Positions 11,461 through 22,640 of a stretch of DNA of 64,000 nucleotides are shown here, one piece after another. Below the pieces are notes generated by a model, which saw only the letters and a list, made by a program, of their open reading frames with translations, made no database searches and was not told where the DNA came from. How positions within the stretch are numbered: the stretch's first letter is position 1; the number at the start of each line of letters is the position of its first letter. This DNA is from Lepisosteus oculatus (Eukaryota; Chordata; Actinopteri; Semionotiformes; Lepisosteidae), in the NCBI RefSeq assembly GCF_040954835.1, contig NC_090714.1:2406501-2470500 (forward strand), in the 5' to 3' direction. A program made the translations under genes and the position numbers.

Positions 11461-12929
11461 GTAAGTCCACATTTAAACAAACTAGCAGGGTGACTTTTTT
11501 CAATCATGACCTGAGCCTGAAATAACATTTTATTTGTTTCTGCTTAGGGTCTCCTCATGTACTCAGACAACCCCATATATGAGTTTCTCATTTTACTCTC
11601 ATGATTTCTGTAAACCTCTTTTTAGCCCTATAAATGTGGCGTCACCACTGTTTCCTCCTGGTCCTCCCTTCCTAGGCACCTGGAAACCCAGGGGTTTGGC
11701 TGGTCATGTGAGGTGTGACGACGTGAGGAGCCTAAGGCATGGTCTCAGAGCAGACCGGAGAGGACCGAGAGTCCAGGGGCTGGAGGTCCAGACATGTCCT
11801 CCACATGTCCAGGGTCTCCAGATGAGTGGGCTGTGATCATCACCACTCTTGGGGGAGAGTGTGTGTAAAGAAAGAAAAACTGGGAAGACCCTTCCCCAGC
11901 AGGCTGTGAGGGGTGTCTGGAGAGTCAGTTCTGCCTGTTGGTGTCCATAGTGGCAGCCACTACCCTCATGGCCTCACACACCTCTTTGCAATCAGCCAGC
12001 TTTCCTTGACTGAGTTCTTCCTCCCTGCTGCTTTCACCAGCTCCCAGAGTCTGCGCCTGAGCTCTCGCAGTACTTGGGAGTCTTGTCCTGGACACCATTT
12101 GGCTCTGGCACTGATCCTGCTCTAGACCTGCTTAGGAAATGGTTCATCTCCCACCAGGTAGGCTCCGACTCTTCAAAAGCACTGGTGGGGTTACTCTGAG
12201 GCTGAGAATTTTGAGTTTATTGGAATATAACATGTACCTCAGTACAGTGCACTAGTGTTATGCTAATGAGTCAAGTAGTTGCTGCAGTTAACCAGTTAAA
12301 AAAATTGCATGTAAAGTAGTATTTACAACTTTGACATGACCCAAGGGAAACGTGAAAGGATGTCATGGGGAACTGTATTTAAAAGTACTTTACACAAAGA
12401 GTTGTGGGAGAATGGTACAGGCGATCCAGACATTTTTTTTAAATCAACATACTGTTTTCTTTCGAGCAATGGCTGCATGAGATTATCCAATCAAACTGAT
12501 ATCAGTAACCAAAAGGGCTACATGGATCAAATACTGTCCTCTTATTTGAACTTTCTCATGTTCCTGTAACTTATTACATGGACACATCAGCTGCATGACT
12601 AATAAGAAGTAGAAAGGTGGTAAATTGAGTGCATGATAAATGTTTACACATGTAAAATCTGACATCTTGGTGCAGAGTTTAGACCAGGTTATAGCACAGT
12701 GAGTGTCCTAGACCCCACAGCTCGCCTGCGTGTTTCTAAATCCTTTCATTCACATTCCTGTGGCTCTCAAACACTAATAGGGATTTCATGCACTAACTGT
12801 GATTACTCAGATGGCCATGGGGAAAAAGGATATTGAAACTTGTAACTCATGGGGGCTTCTGTAAACAAGGTCGATATCTTTAATAAGTTTTCACGTGGAG
12901 CCAAGAAAAAAGCTGCTTGCAACGTCAGA

Positions 12930-14480
12930 CTGTGGCCACGCCCACTCGAATGACATCTCTCGCAGGCCACGCCCCGCGCACCTGTGCGCCAGGTTCTGCT
13001 GGAGAGAGCGGAGCTGAGTGCGTTTGTTCCGCGTCTTTTATGGTTTATTTATTTTTTATTTTTCCTAAGTTTGAATGTAGATCAAGTTTAACTCATGTAA
13101 TTATGTAGTTTAAACATCACAGAAAAAGGGTTAAAACAAGTATTTACGTTGGGAACTAAATAGCATTTTTAATTTAAGTCTTTGTTCACAAAATCAAGGG
13201 TGTGCATGTTTCCAAACCGAAATAGGTTACTTAGATTTGTAGTTTTTTTTCGTTACTTTCCAGAGCATTTTGTGCGTTTGTGCTCTTATATTTGTGGTAA
13301 AAAAAGCTTGCAACAAATACTTATTACTTTAAATGGTTTTTAAATTCAAAATTCTGCATTTTTGTGTTTTCAGTTTACTGTCTTTGGGAAGGACATGCTT
13401 GGCTTAGCTGCTGTAATTATCCAAGTAAGTATAAACATTTTATTCATTTCTTTACAAGTATCTCATTAAAATATATTTTGCGCCATCTGCCCTGGTTAAA
13501 ACGCTGTTTGCTGCTAAGAAACCTTGGTTTAAATTATCTTTAAATAATCGTCTAAATACTTGTGTTCTTATGTTTTCAGTTTGGTGTCTGCGGGCAGGAC
13601 ATGCTTGGCTCAGCTACTGGAATTACCGATGTAAGTATAAACCTTTTTATTCGTTTACAGGTATCATTTTGAAGTATCTCCCGAGAATTGTTGTTGGAAA
13701 TGTGATGCACCTTGTCAAAAAAAAGACTCAAACTAGGAGATACTTGATTTCTCCCCGGCAGAAATGGTTTTGACCCGACAACATTGTAGGCCTGCTGTTT
13801 ATAGAAACCGTTTTCTGCTAAACTAAACGATAAATTTCGTTTTTTTATGCGTCTAATAGAATATTCAGAAACCGTTTAGGCTTTCGAATTGCATCACAAA
13901 ACGACGGAGCCTATAACGATATGGATGAATAGTTTGTGTTAACTAAATTGTTTCAGAAAAAGAATGCGAGTCTGCAATCGACACCCCGTAGCTGTATTGT
14001 GCTTTGGGTATTCACACTTGACATGTAACTGCTTCAATACCCTCTTTGAACAGGAGCATTTTCAGTTACACCAGACTAAGCGCTTTATTCTTGTAAATGT
14101 TCTGAACGTGTCCGTTCAATACAGAAGCTCGGTCTAACTAGCTGGGATCATTTCGAGATTGTTTGTAACCGAAAGTTAATACTGATTTTTGTTTTATTGC
14201 AGGAAATGCAACGAAGTTCCAGTCTTCATTCCGGTCGCTGCCTCGACTGATAACTCGGAGAAACAGTAACGTGCTGTGTGTTTCTGTATCTTAACTTGTA
14301 GTTGTTTGCAAATGTTTTCTTACTCTGTTGACTTGTATCAGTATTTTGCGTTAATGTAGCCGTGCTTTGACACTTTGTAATTGAAATGCATGTTCATTTT
14401 CACTTTGAAGCCTGTGCATCCGACGTATTGTAATGCTTTGTTTTGTATGCTATTTTCGCTCAATAAATTGTTGATTGAAC
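12930..14480 (+). other. plus-strand spliced transcription unit in unit A, unrecognised
   Basis: A GC-rich start (about 12930-13040, with gccacgccc and cgcacctgtgcg motifs) precedes two internal exons of exactly 51 nt each, 13374-13424 and 13580-13630. Both have tttcag acceptors and gtaagtata donors. They are clearly related to each other (gggaaggacatgcttggct against gggcaggacatgcttggct), an internal exon duplication. A terminal exon begins at 14203 (acceptor ttattgcag) and ends near the AATAAA at 14462-14467. The two 51-nt exons read FTVFGKDMLGLAAVIIQ and FGVCGQDMLGSATGITD. In the same frame the last exon runs 15 codons to a stop. The first-exon donor is not certain. It may be a non-coding RNA gene; no family match is known to me. 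Confidence 0.5.
14462..14467 (+). promoter_or_regulatory. polyA signal of the plus unit in A
   Basis: AATAAA followed by a T-rich region, conserved at 29343-29348 in unit B. Confidence 0.55.
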
Positions 14481-14552
14481 CTTGATTTTGTTCTTTGATT
14501 TCTTGTGCAGAGTTCTGTACTCCCTTGGCCCTGAAAACCCCCGGTGTTGGTG

Positions 14553-14679
14553 AGTTTTTTGGCGGAGAGATTTTGCTTACAGTTTGTGGCCGCAAGGGGA
14601 CCCCCTATCGCTTTTTGACTTAAAAAGGTCAAAGGCTACCCCCTTTTTAAGCGTGTCCAGATTTTCCCGCCAAAAAACT
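14553..14679. repeat. nested hairpin between the two convergent units (A)
   Basis: Outer arms agttttttggcgg (14553-14565) and ccgccaaaaaact (14667-14679) are perfect 13-base inverted repeats. Inside, cttaaaaagg (14619-14628) and cctttttaag (14642-14651) form a second perfect stem. The whole is kept in unit B at 29434-29560. It could be a small foldback element or a functional RNA or DNA structure. Confidence 0.8.
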
Positions 14680-14780
14680 TAGTATCTGGGGTTTCTCTCG
14701 GGGTCTGGTAGCAATCAAGCCGAGCCTCGCCCACCCCCCCTCATTGGAGAGGGGTAGGCGGGGGCTGGCTGATTGACCGC

Positions 14781-15007
14781 AGCTCTAGCCAGGCCCACTC
14801 GCTCCCGGCAGGAGAGGATGGCAGGTTGGTGGTGGCTTTGGTCCCTGCAGAGAGGCAGGTCTCCTGGGGTTGTGGACTTAGAAATCTGTCAGTTGCAACT
14901 GTGACTGATAGGCTGAGTCCGCCCTGGGTGCCTCCTCTCTCTCGGGCCGAGGCCATCTCCAGCCTGCCTTCCCCTCCTGCTGGGAGTGAGGGGGCTTGGC
15001 TAGAGCT
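14781..15007. repeat. long imperfect GC-rich palindrome (A)
   Basis: The sequence folds on itself around cagttgcaactg (14890-14901). Left arm agctctagccaggccc onward matches the reverse complement of the right arm ending ggcttggctagagct. It continues through cctgcc and ctgccggg blocks, with arms of about 110 bases and scattered mismatches. This explains why both strands show long open frames here with the same AGSE-AWLEL peptide. It is kept in unit B at 29662-29888. Confidence 0.8.
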
Positions 15008-15123
15008 ATCCTCCCTTCTCCTCCCCCCAGGGCTAGACCCACGCTCCCTCCTAGGGACCCTATTCCCCCCCAGACTATCTAAAAAGGCGGGCGTCCTCGC
15101 ACTTTTCCAGGTCAGTGCGATGG

Positions 15124-15162
15124 GTTGTCGCCTTGCGGTGCGTGGCGCACGCGCAAGACAAC
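15124..15162. repeat. short GC-rich hairpin (A)
   Basis: gttgtc, ccttgcg and tgcg on the left pair with cgca, cgcaag and acaac on the right, with a small loop around 15143. It stands just beyond the 3' end of the minus-strand unit and is conserved at about 30005-30043. Confidence 0.65.
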
Positions 15163-15213
15163 ACTTCACACCTTCGAAAATACAGGACAATGCAGACAAT
15201 GAAATGAGAGTTT

Positions 15214-16600
15214 TTATTGCAGAATTCAAAGCACATACAATAGCAGCAGTCAACAGAAAACATGCAAGTAAAGAAAATACAGCATTGAATCGGGACATTA
15301 CAGATCAAGCCACTGGTAACAAAAATCAAATGTAACAAAAAGCACACATTGTCGAGAAGAACTTGGCCAACGGTCGTCGAGTTGCTGGAGTGGAGCTGGG
15401 AAGGAGATCGCCGGACCGCAGAGAACCAGGAGCCGCAGAACTGAAGGCAAAAGGAAAAGGATCAAGTTAACAGGATATCGGACTTGCAGAATCGATTCAC
15501 TTGAAGTTCTGAAGTCTATTAACTGTTTAAATAAAATGCGGGAATAAAGAAATATAAAAAACAAATTGAAATCACCAATACATCTCAGTCCTACGTTTTC
15601 GTTACTTAGAAAACACGTTCAGCCACATTGAAATTCGATGCTACTTGTAAATACAAGACCAGGTAACACTTACAGCGTGTATAATATTCAAATAAACTCT
15701 GCTTTGAAAACCATCGATAAAATGTGTCGGCATTATCCATCTTTGCCCAGTGAATTCAATAAATGAATAAAAGTAACATAAAAAAAGAACCAGTGCCTTA
15801 GCGTGTCTTTTTCTATTCAACAAAAACACAACAAAACGAAAATAAGTTCTATAGTTAGTATAAACCCGTTCTGGTGTTAAAATGTTGGAAATACGCATTG
15901 TCTTTCATATACTATTTAAATAGTAGAGTGCAAAGCAGGAATATAACTTACCTTGGAAAAAACACTTTTTCATAACTGAAGCCACGTTTCTGATATATTT
16001 TGTCACCTGGAGATATAAAAAACAAACGAATTAGTAAATTAAACCTTTACAATATTTTATCATTTCGGAGTGGAAAGCGTTATTATAGCCCGAATCCGAC
16101 AAACGGAGATTTCACAGCTGCTGACTTTAGAAAGCAAATGTTTGAAGATTAAATAAAACCCTTTTTTCGTTAAAAGAAACACACATTGTCTTACAAAACA
16201 TACTTACATGAAAGGTAGAATAAGAACGCTGAATGCAGACTTTTAAAACTTCGAGAGCACGCTCAAATGGACAGAACACTCATTTCGGCGTCCTAAAACA
16301 CAAATTAAACAAAAACAAATGCAATTAACAAATGATGCAAGGGCAATACATTTTATCAAGCCTTCCACAAAGTGAAATTTGAGTTTTTGTATTTAAAATA
16401 AGAAAATGCGACATTAAACGCAAACGAACCTCACGCCGCAGAAACTCTCCCCGCCGCCATCTTGCCGGGCGCACCTGTGGAACAGGTGGACGGGGCGTGT
16501 CCGCTGAGGAAGGTCACTCTGGGGGCGGGCTCGGCTCCTGAATGACAGCTGTGCGCTCGGTTACAAGGGCTCAGCACTGACGGTTCTGAAGATAAATAGA
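15214..16600 (-). other. minus-strand spliced transcription unit in unit A, unrecognised
   Basis: Read on the minus strand: a first exon ending at 16435 (donor gtgagg) with an ATG at 16458-16460 next to a gccgccatcttg motif of the YY1 type; exon 16208-16292 (acceptor tgttttag, donor gtaagta); exon 15952-16006 (acceptor atctccag, donor gtaagtt); and a terminal exon from about 15440 (acceptor ttgccttcag) to a polyA signal near 15214-15219. In this copy the ATG frame stops after 12 codons in the second exon (MAAGRVSAATPK), while unit B stays open. The terminal exon has one frame open from its acceptor past the polyA signal, rich in Cys and hydrophobic residues (CFLLHLIFVTSGLICNVPIQ). RNA gene or small-protein gene; not recognised. 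Confidence 0.5.
16430..16600. promoter_or_regulatory. CpG-rich promoter-like block of the minus unit (A)
   Basis: A GC-rich block in AT-rich surroundings with a YY1-like gccgccatcttg, the inverted pair cacctgtggaacaggtg (16473-16489) and gggggcgggc, an Sp1-type box. It sits at the 5' end of the minus exon series. It is kept in unit B at about 31606-31770. Confidence 0.5.
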
Positions 16601-16649
16601 AACTTGAACTCACCAAATCATAAATTTAGTATTTAACGGCTGAGGATTT

Positions 16650-17170
16650 TCAGAGAACCCAATTCAATGACATTCTCCTACAAAACTGTTCGCCGGGCTC
16701 GTTTAGCTTGCGGCCAGCTGGTCGAATCAAGAGAAATGTGCTGGAGAGAGACCCCTGTCGCTCCTAGTTAGGACTGCACCTCTCTTTCACTGCTTGTGCC
16801 ACACCTGTCCTGCAGGTGTCTCAGTGGTATAAGGGGCTGCTTTTTCGAATTGAATTCCGATCTATGCATTTATAAAGGTCTTAAACCCCCCATTTGCCCT
16901 GTTTTGGAAGGCCCCGAAAATGGAGCCCCCCAAAACGGCCGGCGTGGTAGAGAACAGCCACTCCGACAAACTCACCCCGACAGCATGAGAGCTTCACCCG
17001 GGGATTAGGTCTCAGACCGGGAATTAGGTCTCAGACTGACGGGGAGGCTCGGGGCTCGACTTTAACTCACACGACTCTCCGGGAGTCGATCTGCTCTCTG
17101 AACTTTAGACGTGTCCGATGGTTCAGCCCGCGGAGCCACCAGGCCGGCCATGCAGAAAACCGGCCATGTA
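16650..17170. promoter_or_regulatory. highly conserved CpG-rich block (A)
   Basis: About 520 bases nearly identical to 31835-32350 while flanks on both sides have diverged. It contains a doubled ttaggtctcagac motif (17005-17037) and clustered CpG near 16920-17160. No reading frame persists convincingly. Likely promoter or other regulatory DNA, or a conversion tract. Confidence 0.4.
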
Positions 17171-18120
17171 CATCTCTTATTCAGACTAAAATCAAGTCAT
17201 AGTTCCGAGATGAGGCGGTTCCCCAGTCTTATCTCTCATCAAGCATTAATTTATTTTTTAAACAAAATGTCTTTAATGATTCTAAAGACAACTTTAAAAA
17301 AACTACATGGGCGATTAAATTGGTTTACATGTTTTGTACTCCAGCTGGTGTCCGGGCAGAATATCCCTTTAGTTCCTTAAGCACAGTAGGTGTCTCGACA
17401 TAGTATATTTATATTTCCATGGGCGTTTGACAAGGTTCCACATAGAACTTTAAAGATTAAAGATTTGAAAATAAAAAGCCATGCATGTAACTAGAAAGTG
17501 AACTGGTGTATTCATTGAAAACAGAACAGTGACAAGGATGTAAAAGTTAGTTTTGCAATAAATGGGGCATCACATCGCTTCTTATTATTACTATGAGAGA
17601 CGCCATTATTTCATGAACTATAATACGTGAAAGTTATTGTAGTCAAGTGCACAGTGCAGGTAATGAAAGTGTTGTTTAGGAATATCCGACAACTGACAAT
17701 AAACTAGTGGAAGCAGAGTGCGACAGGTGTTTAGGAGATTAGTATTAACTCTAAGAGACGCAAATTCATTTTGATTACTTTAAAAAGACATTAAAAATCT
17801 ATACCGTATTATACACTGTATACACAGGTTCTACAGTGAAAAGGGAACCACGGTCAGTGAGTGACGTACAGTACAGTAATCACAGTACAGTAATCACAGG
17901 TGAGACTGACTGTCAAACACTAACAGGATAATTCTTACTGCTTGACCCAAAGCTAAAAGACGGGAATTCTGAAACTGTTTCTCGTGTAAGGGTGTAGCTA
18001 CCTTCTAACCTTTTACTATTGATGTTAGATGGGGATGAATATTGTATTTTGAATTAAACTGCAAACAAATCCTAAATCCTCAATTAAAGTTTTAATAAGG
18101 TTATTTCATCAGCGGTGTAG

Positions 18121-19085
18121 TTAAAAGTATGGAACGGGATTGACTCCAGTTACTTGTGTCGGAAAGACTGAGGGTCAACTCCAGGATCCAGTCCATGTTT
18201 TACACATTTCTAATTAATTAACAGTCCAGAGCCAGGTGTGATTAATCTTTATCCGCCTTCAATTAGTCTCCCTTAAAAATTGTTCTGGCAGCAGTATTGC
18301 GTCTTTGTCCTTAAATACCGGCTTTGCACCGATCGCTTTATTTGGGTAGCAGAATGTTTAACAAGTTTTCTTCCTATGTAGATGGGAAAAGTTCAAAATG
18401 AAACAAGAAAAGGCATCAGAGCTTCAAAATAATTAAGAAGGCGACAAGTAACTGCACTTTTAAAAAAGGTTTGCTGGCTTTCAAAGAGACGTTGAACTCA
18501 AACTAAACCAGTAACTTTCTTATCTTTTAACAGGCGAAATGGAACGGATCGTTGTTGCTACTATTTAAAATGGCTACCTGTATCTTTAATGCTTGCTCAG
18601 GTCTGTTAGTGGTGTTCCAGCAGGTGTCTTATTCCCTAGTTCCTCCTCTCCAGCTCCCCGGCCTTCCTGTCCTCTACAACAGCCTGGACGCCGAAACGCA
18701 GAGCTCCCGTGTGGCGTGAAACTGGACAGATGAGCGGTCAGTTCGAAGGTGAGAATCCAACCGGTCTGCACTCTGCTTGCAGAGCCTCTTGCTTTCGGGT
18801 TTAAAGAAAGAGCTTTGTGTTTGTAGTCGGAAAAATCCCAGATACTAACTGACTTTTCTCAGCATGGCAACGCAGTAGATTGTGAAGAAGCCCACAGCTG
18901 CGCTCACTTAATCAGAGGGTGGGGGAAATACCACAGGGAAATGGTCAGTACGGGTAAAACACGGTTTCGCTCCATTGAACACCTCCCTGCGAATAAACCT
19001 TATTTTTGCTTTCCAAATGTGCTGTTAACTGTGTAGGTTAAGGCGAGAGGCAGAACTTGCGACTACATGTATTAAAAACGCTTTT
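18121..19085. other. spacer right of unit A, nothing recognised
   Basis: Outside the duplication. A possible exon end with donor gtgaga lies near 18748 on the plus strand after a GC-richer stretch (18600-18747), but no partner exon could be defended. Confidence 0.25.
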
Positions 19086-19089
19086 TCTC

Positions 19090-19240
19090 AATTGTTCGAG
19101 CAGCCGGACTCGCCTCACGGTCCCAGGTGCTCACCGTCTTTCCGGCCGGCTGTCCTGACTGGAGCGTTTCCTCTCCCGGGGCTCCAGACTTCGGACCGCC
19201 GGAGCATCTGGATAACAGCCGGCTGGGTTACGACTGTACG
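19090..19240. promoter_or_regulatory. small CpG-rich patch, possible promoter
   Basis: About 150 bases with dense CpG in AT-rich surroundings, including an inverted pair ggccggctgtcc and ggataacagccggct. No gene could be attached to it. Confidence 0.3.
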
Positions 19241-20930
19241 GTTTTTTTTGTTCAATTTTTGCAATAAACTGGTGTCCTTGGATTGTTTCTTAAACCAAAT
19301 TGTTTGGGTATCTTGGTGGGGTCACTTTTTATGTAGGAAGAGCGCATCTCAACAGGGTATTCTCCCGTTTGTTTAATGAGCTTACATGCGTTTCCTTTGC
19401 CCGTGCAGGCTGCTCGGGGTGCCTGTTAGTCATGAATTTAGGGTGCTTCATGGCAGTTGTTGTACAACTCCAGCTGTTGCTTGAATGTACACAAAGGCGT
19501 GCACTTGATGCACAAGCAACTGGGTGATGGGACAACTCCTATTGCTAAAATAATTCTCTAGTGATGCTTGCACTTTCTTAATATCACAGCCCCCTCTAAA
19601 TGACTATTGCTCTTGTCCAGACTGGGTCCAGCACTAATAAGGATCTGGAAGAGCAGCTCTAGCCCTGGCAGGTTCAGCTCAGTCTAGTCCTGCTTGCAGC
19701 TTGACTCCTGAGAAATGGAAGACTTGAGAGAATCCCATGTTTTTTACAATGGGTTTTGTGTAGACATTTCATGTAATGGGCAAGAATTGAAAGAGAATGT
19801 CAACCCATCAGAGAGGTTTAATGTGCTTTCCTGGGGCTGAGCACATGATCAGGAAAACAATCACAGTCCTGAATGAGCAGAGCAGCCCTGCCCTCTGAAA
19901 GAGCATTATAGTTAGTTAACACCTGTCTGGTGCTATAACACAATATTCCATATTTACGGAGGCAGTTTGAGGACAGACTAAAGAACAAAAGATTAAGATA
20001 CACACATTTAAAGAAACATTTAAACTCTTCAAATGTTTAACTAGCAGTCAGTGACAGAAAAAATAAACACTTTGAACATTTGAAAAATTAACTTTTAATC
20101 TGCAGGAAACAGGATTTGTTTTGATAGCTCTTCAACATATTTACGGCTTAATACTTTTGGATTAAAAACATATAAAATGTAAATCAATCTTAATGTCTAT
20201 CCAGGTCGCTGAGAGATCTGTTTAGTCCCCACAGCATAGACATAATGAAAGGAACTGGAAGTTTACTCAGAAAAAGACATTTCATAAGGAAAACCTTTCT
20301 TTGTTTGCTTACAAAGTTAGTTTACATTTCCTTTTTTTCACAAAACAAAACATGAAACACTAAACTATCAACTGATTCCTTGAAAAACAAGAGAAATGAA
20401 GAGATACAACATTCAACATTTGTTACTCAAAGTGCAGAGCTATTTACTGAAAACAGAAAATGTGTATCAAGTGATAAAATGATCACTCTATTATTTTGTT
20501 TTCATATCAACATTTCTTAATATAATTAGGAATGTGATATCTTTTAAACCCCTGAATGACAAAACCCTGCATCATAACTCCCTCTTAATGATGTAAGAAC
20601 CTGCTGTTCAGAATGACCTCTCATGCAGGTGAGGCTGCAGACTGTGTTGAGTGTCCAGGTGTCCTCGTGATCCCCCCAGCTCAAGGACTCAGGGCAAAGG
20701 CCTGTGATCATCAGCACTGTTGAGAGTTGAGAAATACAATCAGAAATCACTGAAGATATAATCATTCTTCCCTCAACAAATATGAAAACAGATTTCACTA
20801 TGAAACAAGACTACTTACTGTAGAACCAAACTGCTACAGTATGTAACCATTTCATGTCTGTTTGGTGTATATATAATTGATATTGAAAATCATTATGAGC
20901 CTAAAAATCAGTCAGTTTCACACAAGTAAA
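19241..20930. other. spacer, mostly nothing recognised
   Basis: AT-rich. One minus-strand open stretch at 20544-20798 contains a peptide with a plausible composition (TGLCPESLSWGDHEDTWTL) behind a ctctcaacag acceptor, but there is no family match or partner exon. It could belong with the candidate exon at 21172-21376. Confidence 0.25.
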
Positions 20931-21039
20931 GGTTAACCTCCCTTTGCCCAACACCCCTTTGTGTTACTCAGATAGTTACTGGCCTTCCCCAGGCTAGTTT
21001 TACACTACCCCAGGGCACTAATATATACTGGGGCTTTGG

Positions 21040-21085
21040 TATGGAAATTATGGGCCACAGGGAAGAGTGCCACCTACTCGTACAC
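21040..21085 (+). repeat. fragment of a dispersed repeat
   Basis: Contains a gggaagagtgccacctact core that also occurs at the end of the copy near 44.5 kb (gggaacagtgccacctgct). A small piece of the same dispersed family. Confidence 0.4.
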
Positions 21086-21171
21086 TGTTTAAAAACATGT
21101 GAACAACAAAACACACCTTTTCCTGAAATCTTAGGAAGTCGCTAAAGTAAAATAAACACAAATCAATCCCT

Positions 21172-21376
21172 TCAGTTACAGAAGACCTTAAGATCAGCTG
21201 TGCTGATGAAGTACTGCTCACCCCACAGGAGCCCAGGACACTTCACCCACAGGAGAGCCCTTCCTCCAGCCTCAGGGGTGACCTGTCGCAGCTGCTCGCT
21301 CTCCACAGACCAGCTGGAGGAGTGAGAACAGGCAGAGAGCGAATTCAACAGGAGACCCCGGGAGGCCAGACTGTTG
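21172..21376 (-). CDS. candidate terminal coding exon, unrecognised
   Basis: On the minus strand an acceptor (cctattttctcag) leads into a frame of 67 codons ending in TGA at 21172-21174, with balanced GC and few rare codons. The C-terminus reads ALLWVKCPGLLWGEQYFIST then ADLKVFCN. Its cysteine and aromatic spacing loosely recalls the end of an NTR-type module, but I cannot claim that. The incoming phase is 1 base. A possible upstream exon near 23530-23603 does not join in frame directly. The plus strand is also partly open, so the coding strand is not proven. Confidence 0.3.
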
Positions 21377-22179
21377 CTGAGAAAATAGGAAAGTGAAAGT
21401 CATGTCAGGCTTTCTATTCAAAATCGAAAAGCTAGACTTCAGATTGAAACACGTTGCTCTTAGGTAGGAAATATTCCATGTAAACTAAATGACAGTGTGA
21501 TGCCGTGGGGGTTTCAGACATCTGTCGAGTCGATCAGAACCAGACCAGAACACACCTTAGGCAAATAACAGTTAAAAACACAGGTCTACCCTGATAAAAT
21601 AAAAGAAACACAGAGCAACTTGTCTCCAAAACACCCTGGAGAACAAATAATGTACCCATATGAAAAACTACATTTCTTCTCAAAGTAAAAAATAAATCTT
21701 TCCATGTTCTCCCTCAAAAATTGATCCAATTATGTCTTCTCACCCGTACAAAATAAACCTCCCTCCTTGAATTCAAAAAGTAACTGTGTGCTTGTTAAGC
21801 CCATTTTAACTTTCCCTTTTTTCTCATCCTCTTTCAGTCCCTTCTAAAGACTATTATGATTTCACTGAATGAATTAACCTTTATTGCCTCTAAGAGAATT
21901 TGTCTTGCACATCAAGAGCTCATAAACCTATAGCCAATAAACTGTAATGTAACTGTAATGTACAATGTAACTGGACAGAAATATTTGAACTTAACAGGTT
22001 ATAGATGTTTAAGATATAGTTATGCAGATGTCTTCCACAGACTCAGAACTGTATATCCCTCCAGTGGCTTTTGGGATAATTTAGAAAGTACAGGACTAAG
22101 CTCTTCATGACTTGTTCATTACTGCAAAGTATTGCCTTCCAGATTTTCCAGGCACGTTCATTTTTGAGTCCTTAAAACA

Positions 22180-22640
22180 CAAAAAACACGCACTCCACTT
22201 GTTTAGATGTTACAGTAGTAGGTTCTCCTGGTTCTCAGTCCATTTCCCGGGGGTGGTGCTGAAGCAAGCACACATTACTTAGGGGCACCTGGCCAATCAT
22301 GGCTTAGATCCTACACCACGCCTCCTGTACATTATTTCTATTCATTAGTTTCTCCACCTTGGACTTGTAATCTCTTTTAGCCTGTTTCAATTCTTCCTAT
22401 ATCTTCCTCTGAATCACTTTCCCCTCTCAATCTATCACAGCTTTGAATTCCTGCTCTTTCTTTTTGGATTAGATCAGATGTTGGTGGTTCGATATGAACT
22501 TTACAGGCATTCTTAATGTTACCATAACAGGGATCTAACGTTCTAGAACCTCTTGTGTACCCTTTTACAGACTGATCATCATTAGGGAGAACTGACTTAA
22601 GCAAACAGCCATTGAAATCTCCCTAAATTAAGTTCTGAGG
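22180..22640 (-). mobile_element. non-LTR retrotransposon (LINE) fragment
   Basis: The minus strand reads LKSVLPN, YTRGSRTLDPCYGNIKNA and, after a gap, YKSKVEKLMNRNNVQEAW then an interrupted AMIGQ. This is the end of the apurinic-type endonuclease domain and the linker before the reverse transcriptase, as in fish jockey-superfamily LINEs (consensus near PTRGDRTLDHCY and KVEEHF-NNPRSMWQGI). Stops interrupt it. Only this segment was found, so it is a truncated, old insertion. The exact clade (Rex1, L2 or CR1) is uncertain. Confidence 0.75.

Larger units (their letters stand above)
9533..18120. repeat. duplicated unit A of a direct segmental duplication
   Basis: From about 9533 to about 18120 the sequence aligns in the same orientation with 24796-33050. 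The left edge is recognised by cagtgacaccttgactttatt against cactgacaccttggctttatt. The right edge fades around gaattctgaaac and caattaaagtt. Offsets vary (about 15.26 kb at the left edge, 14.88 kb in the middle, 14.93-15.18 kb at the right) because of indels. These include a 700-base stretch near 11.0-11.7 kb that does not match and extra tandem copies in unit B. The unit holds a minus-strand TATA-to-polyA segment, a plus exon series, three palindromes, a minus exon series and a CpG-rich block. No known protein family was identified. Confidence 0.85.

Noticed and set aside
14741-15335. Overlapping long open frames on both strands (169 and 185 codons) in unit A and their unit B counterparts
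   Set aside because: They lie in a GC-rich palindrome, so the same peptide motifs appear on both strands. Low stop-codon frequency in GC-rich DNA explains them.
16601-16630. Possible extra donor (gtgagttcaag on the minus strand) upstream of the unit A minus series
   Set aside because: The nearest acceptor is less than 30 bases away, far too short for an intron.
16805-16870. tRNA-like stretch (tgtctcagtggtataagg)
   Set aside because: The A-box resemblance is not followed by a proper B box, and no cloverleaf can be drawn.
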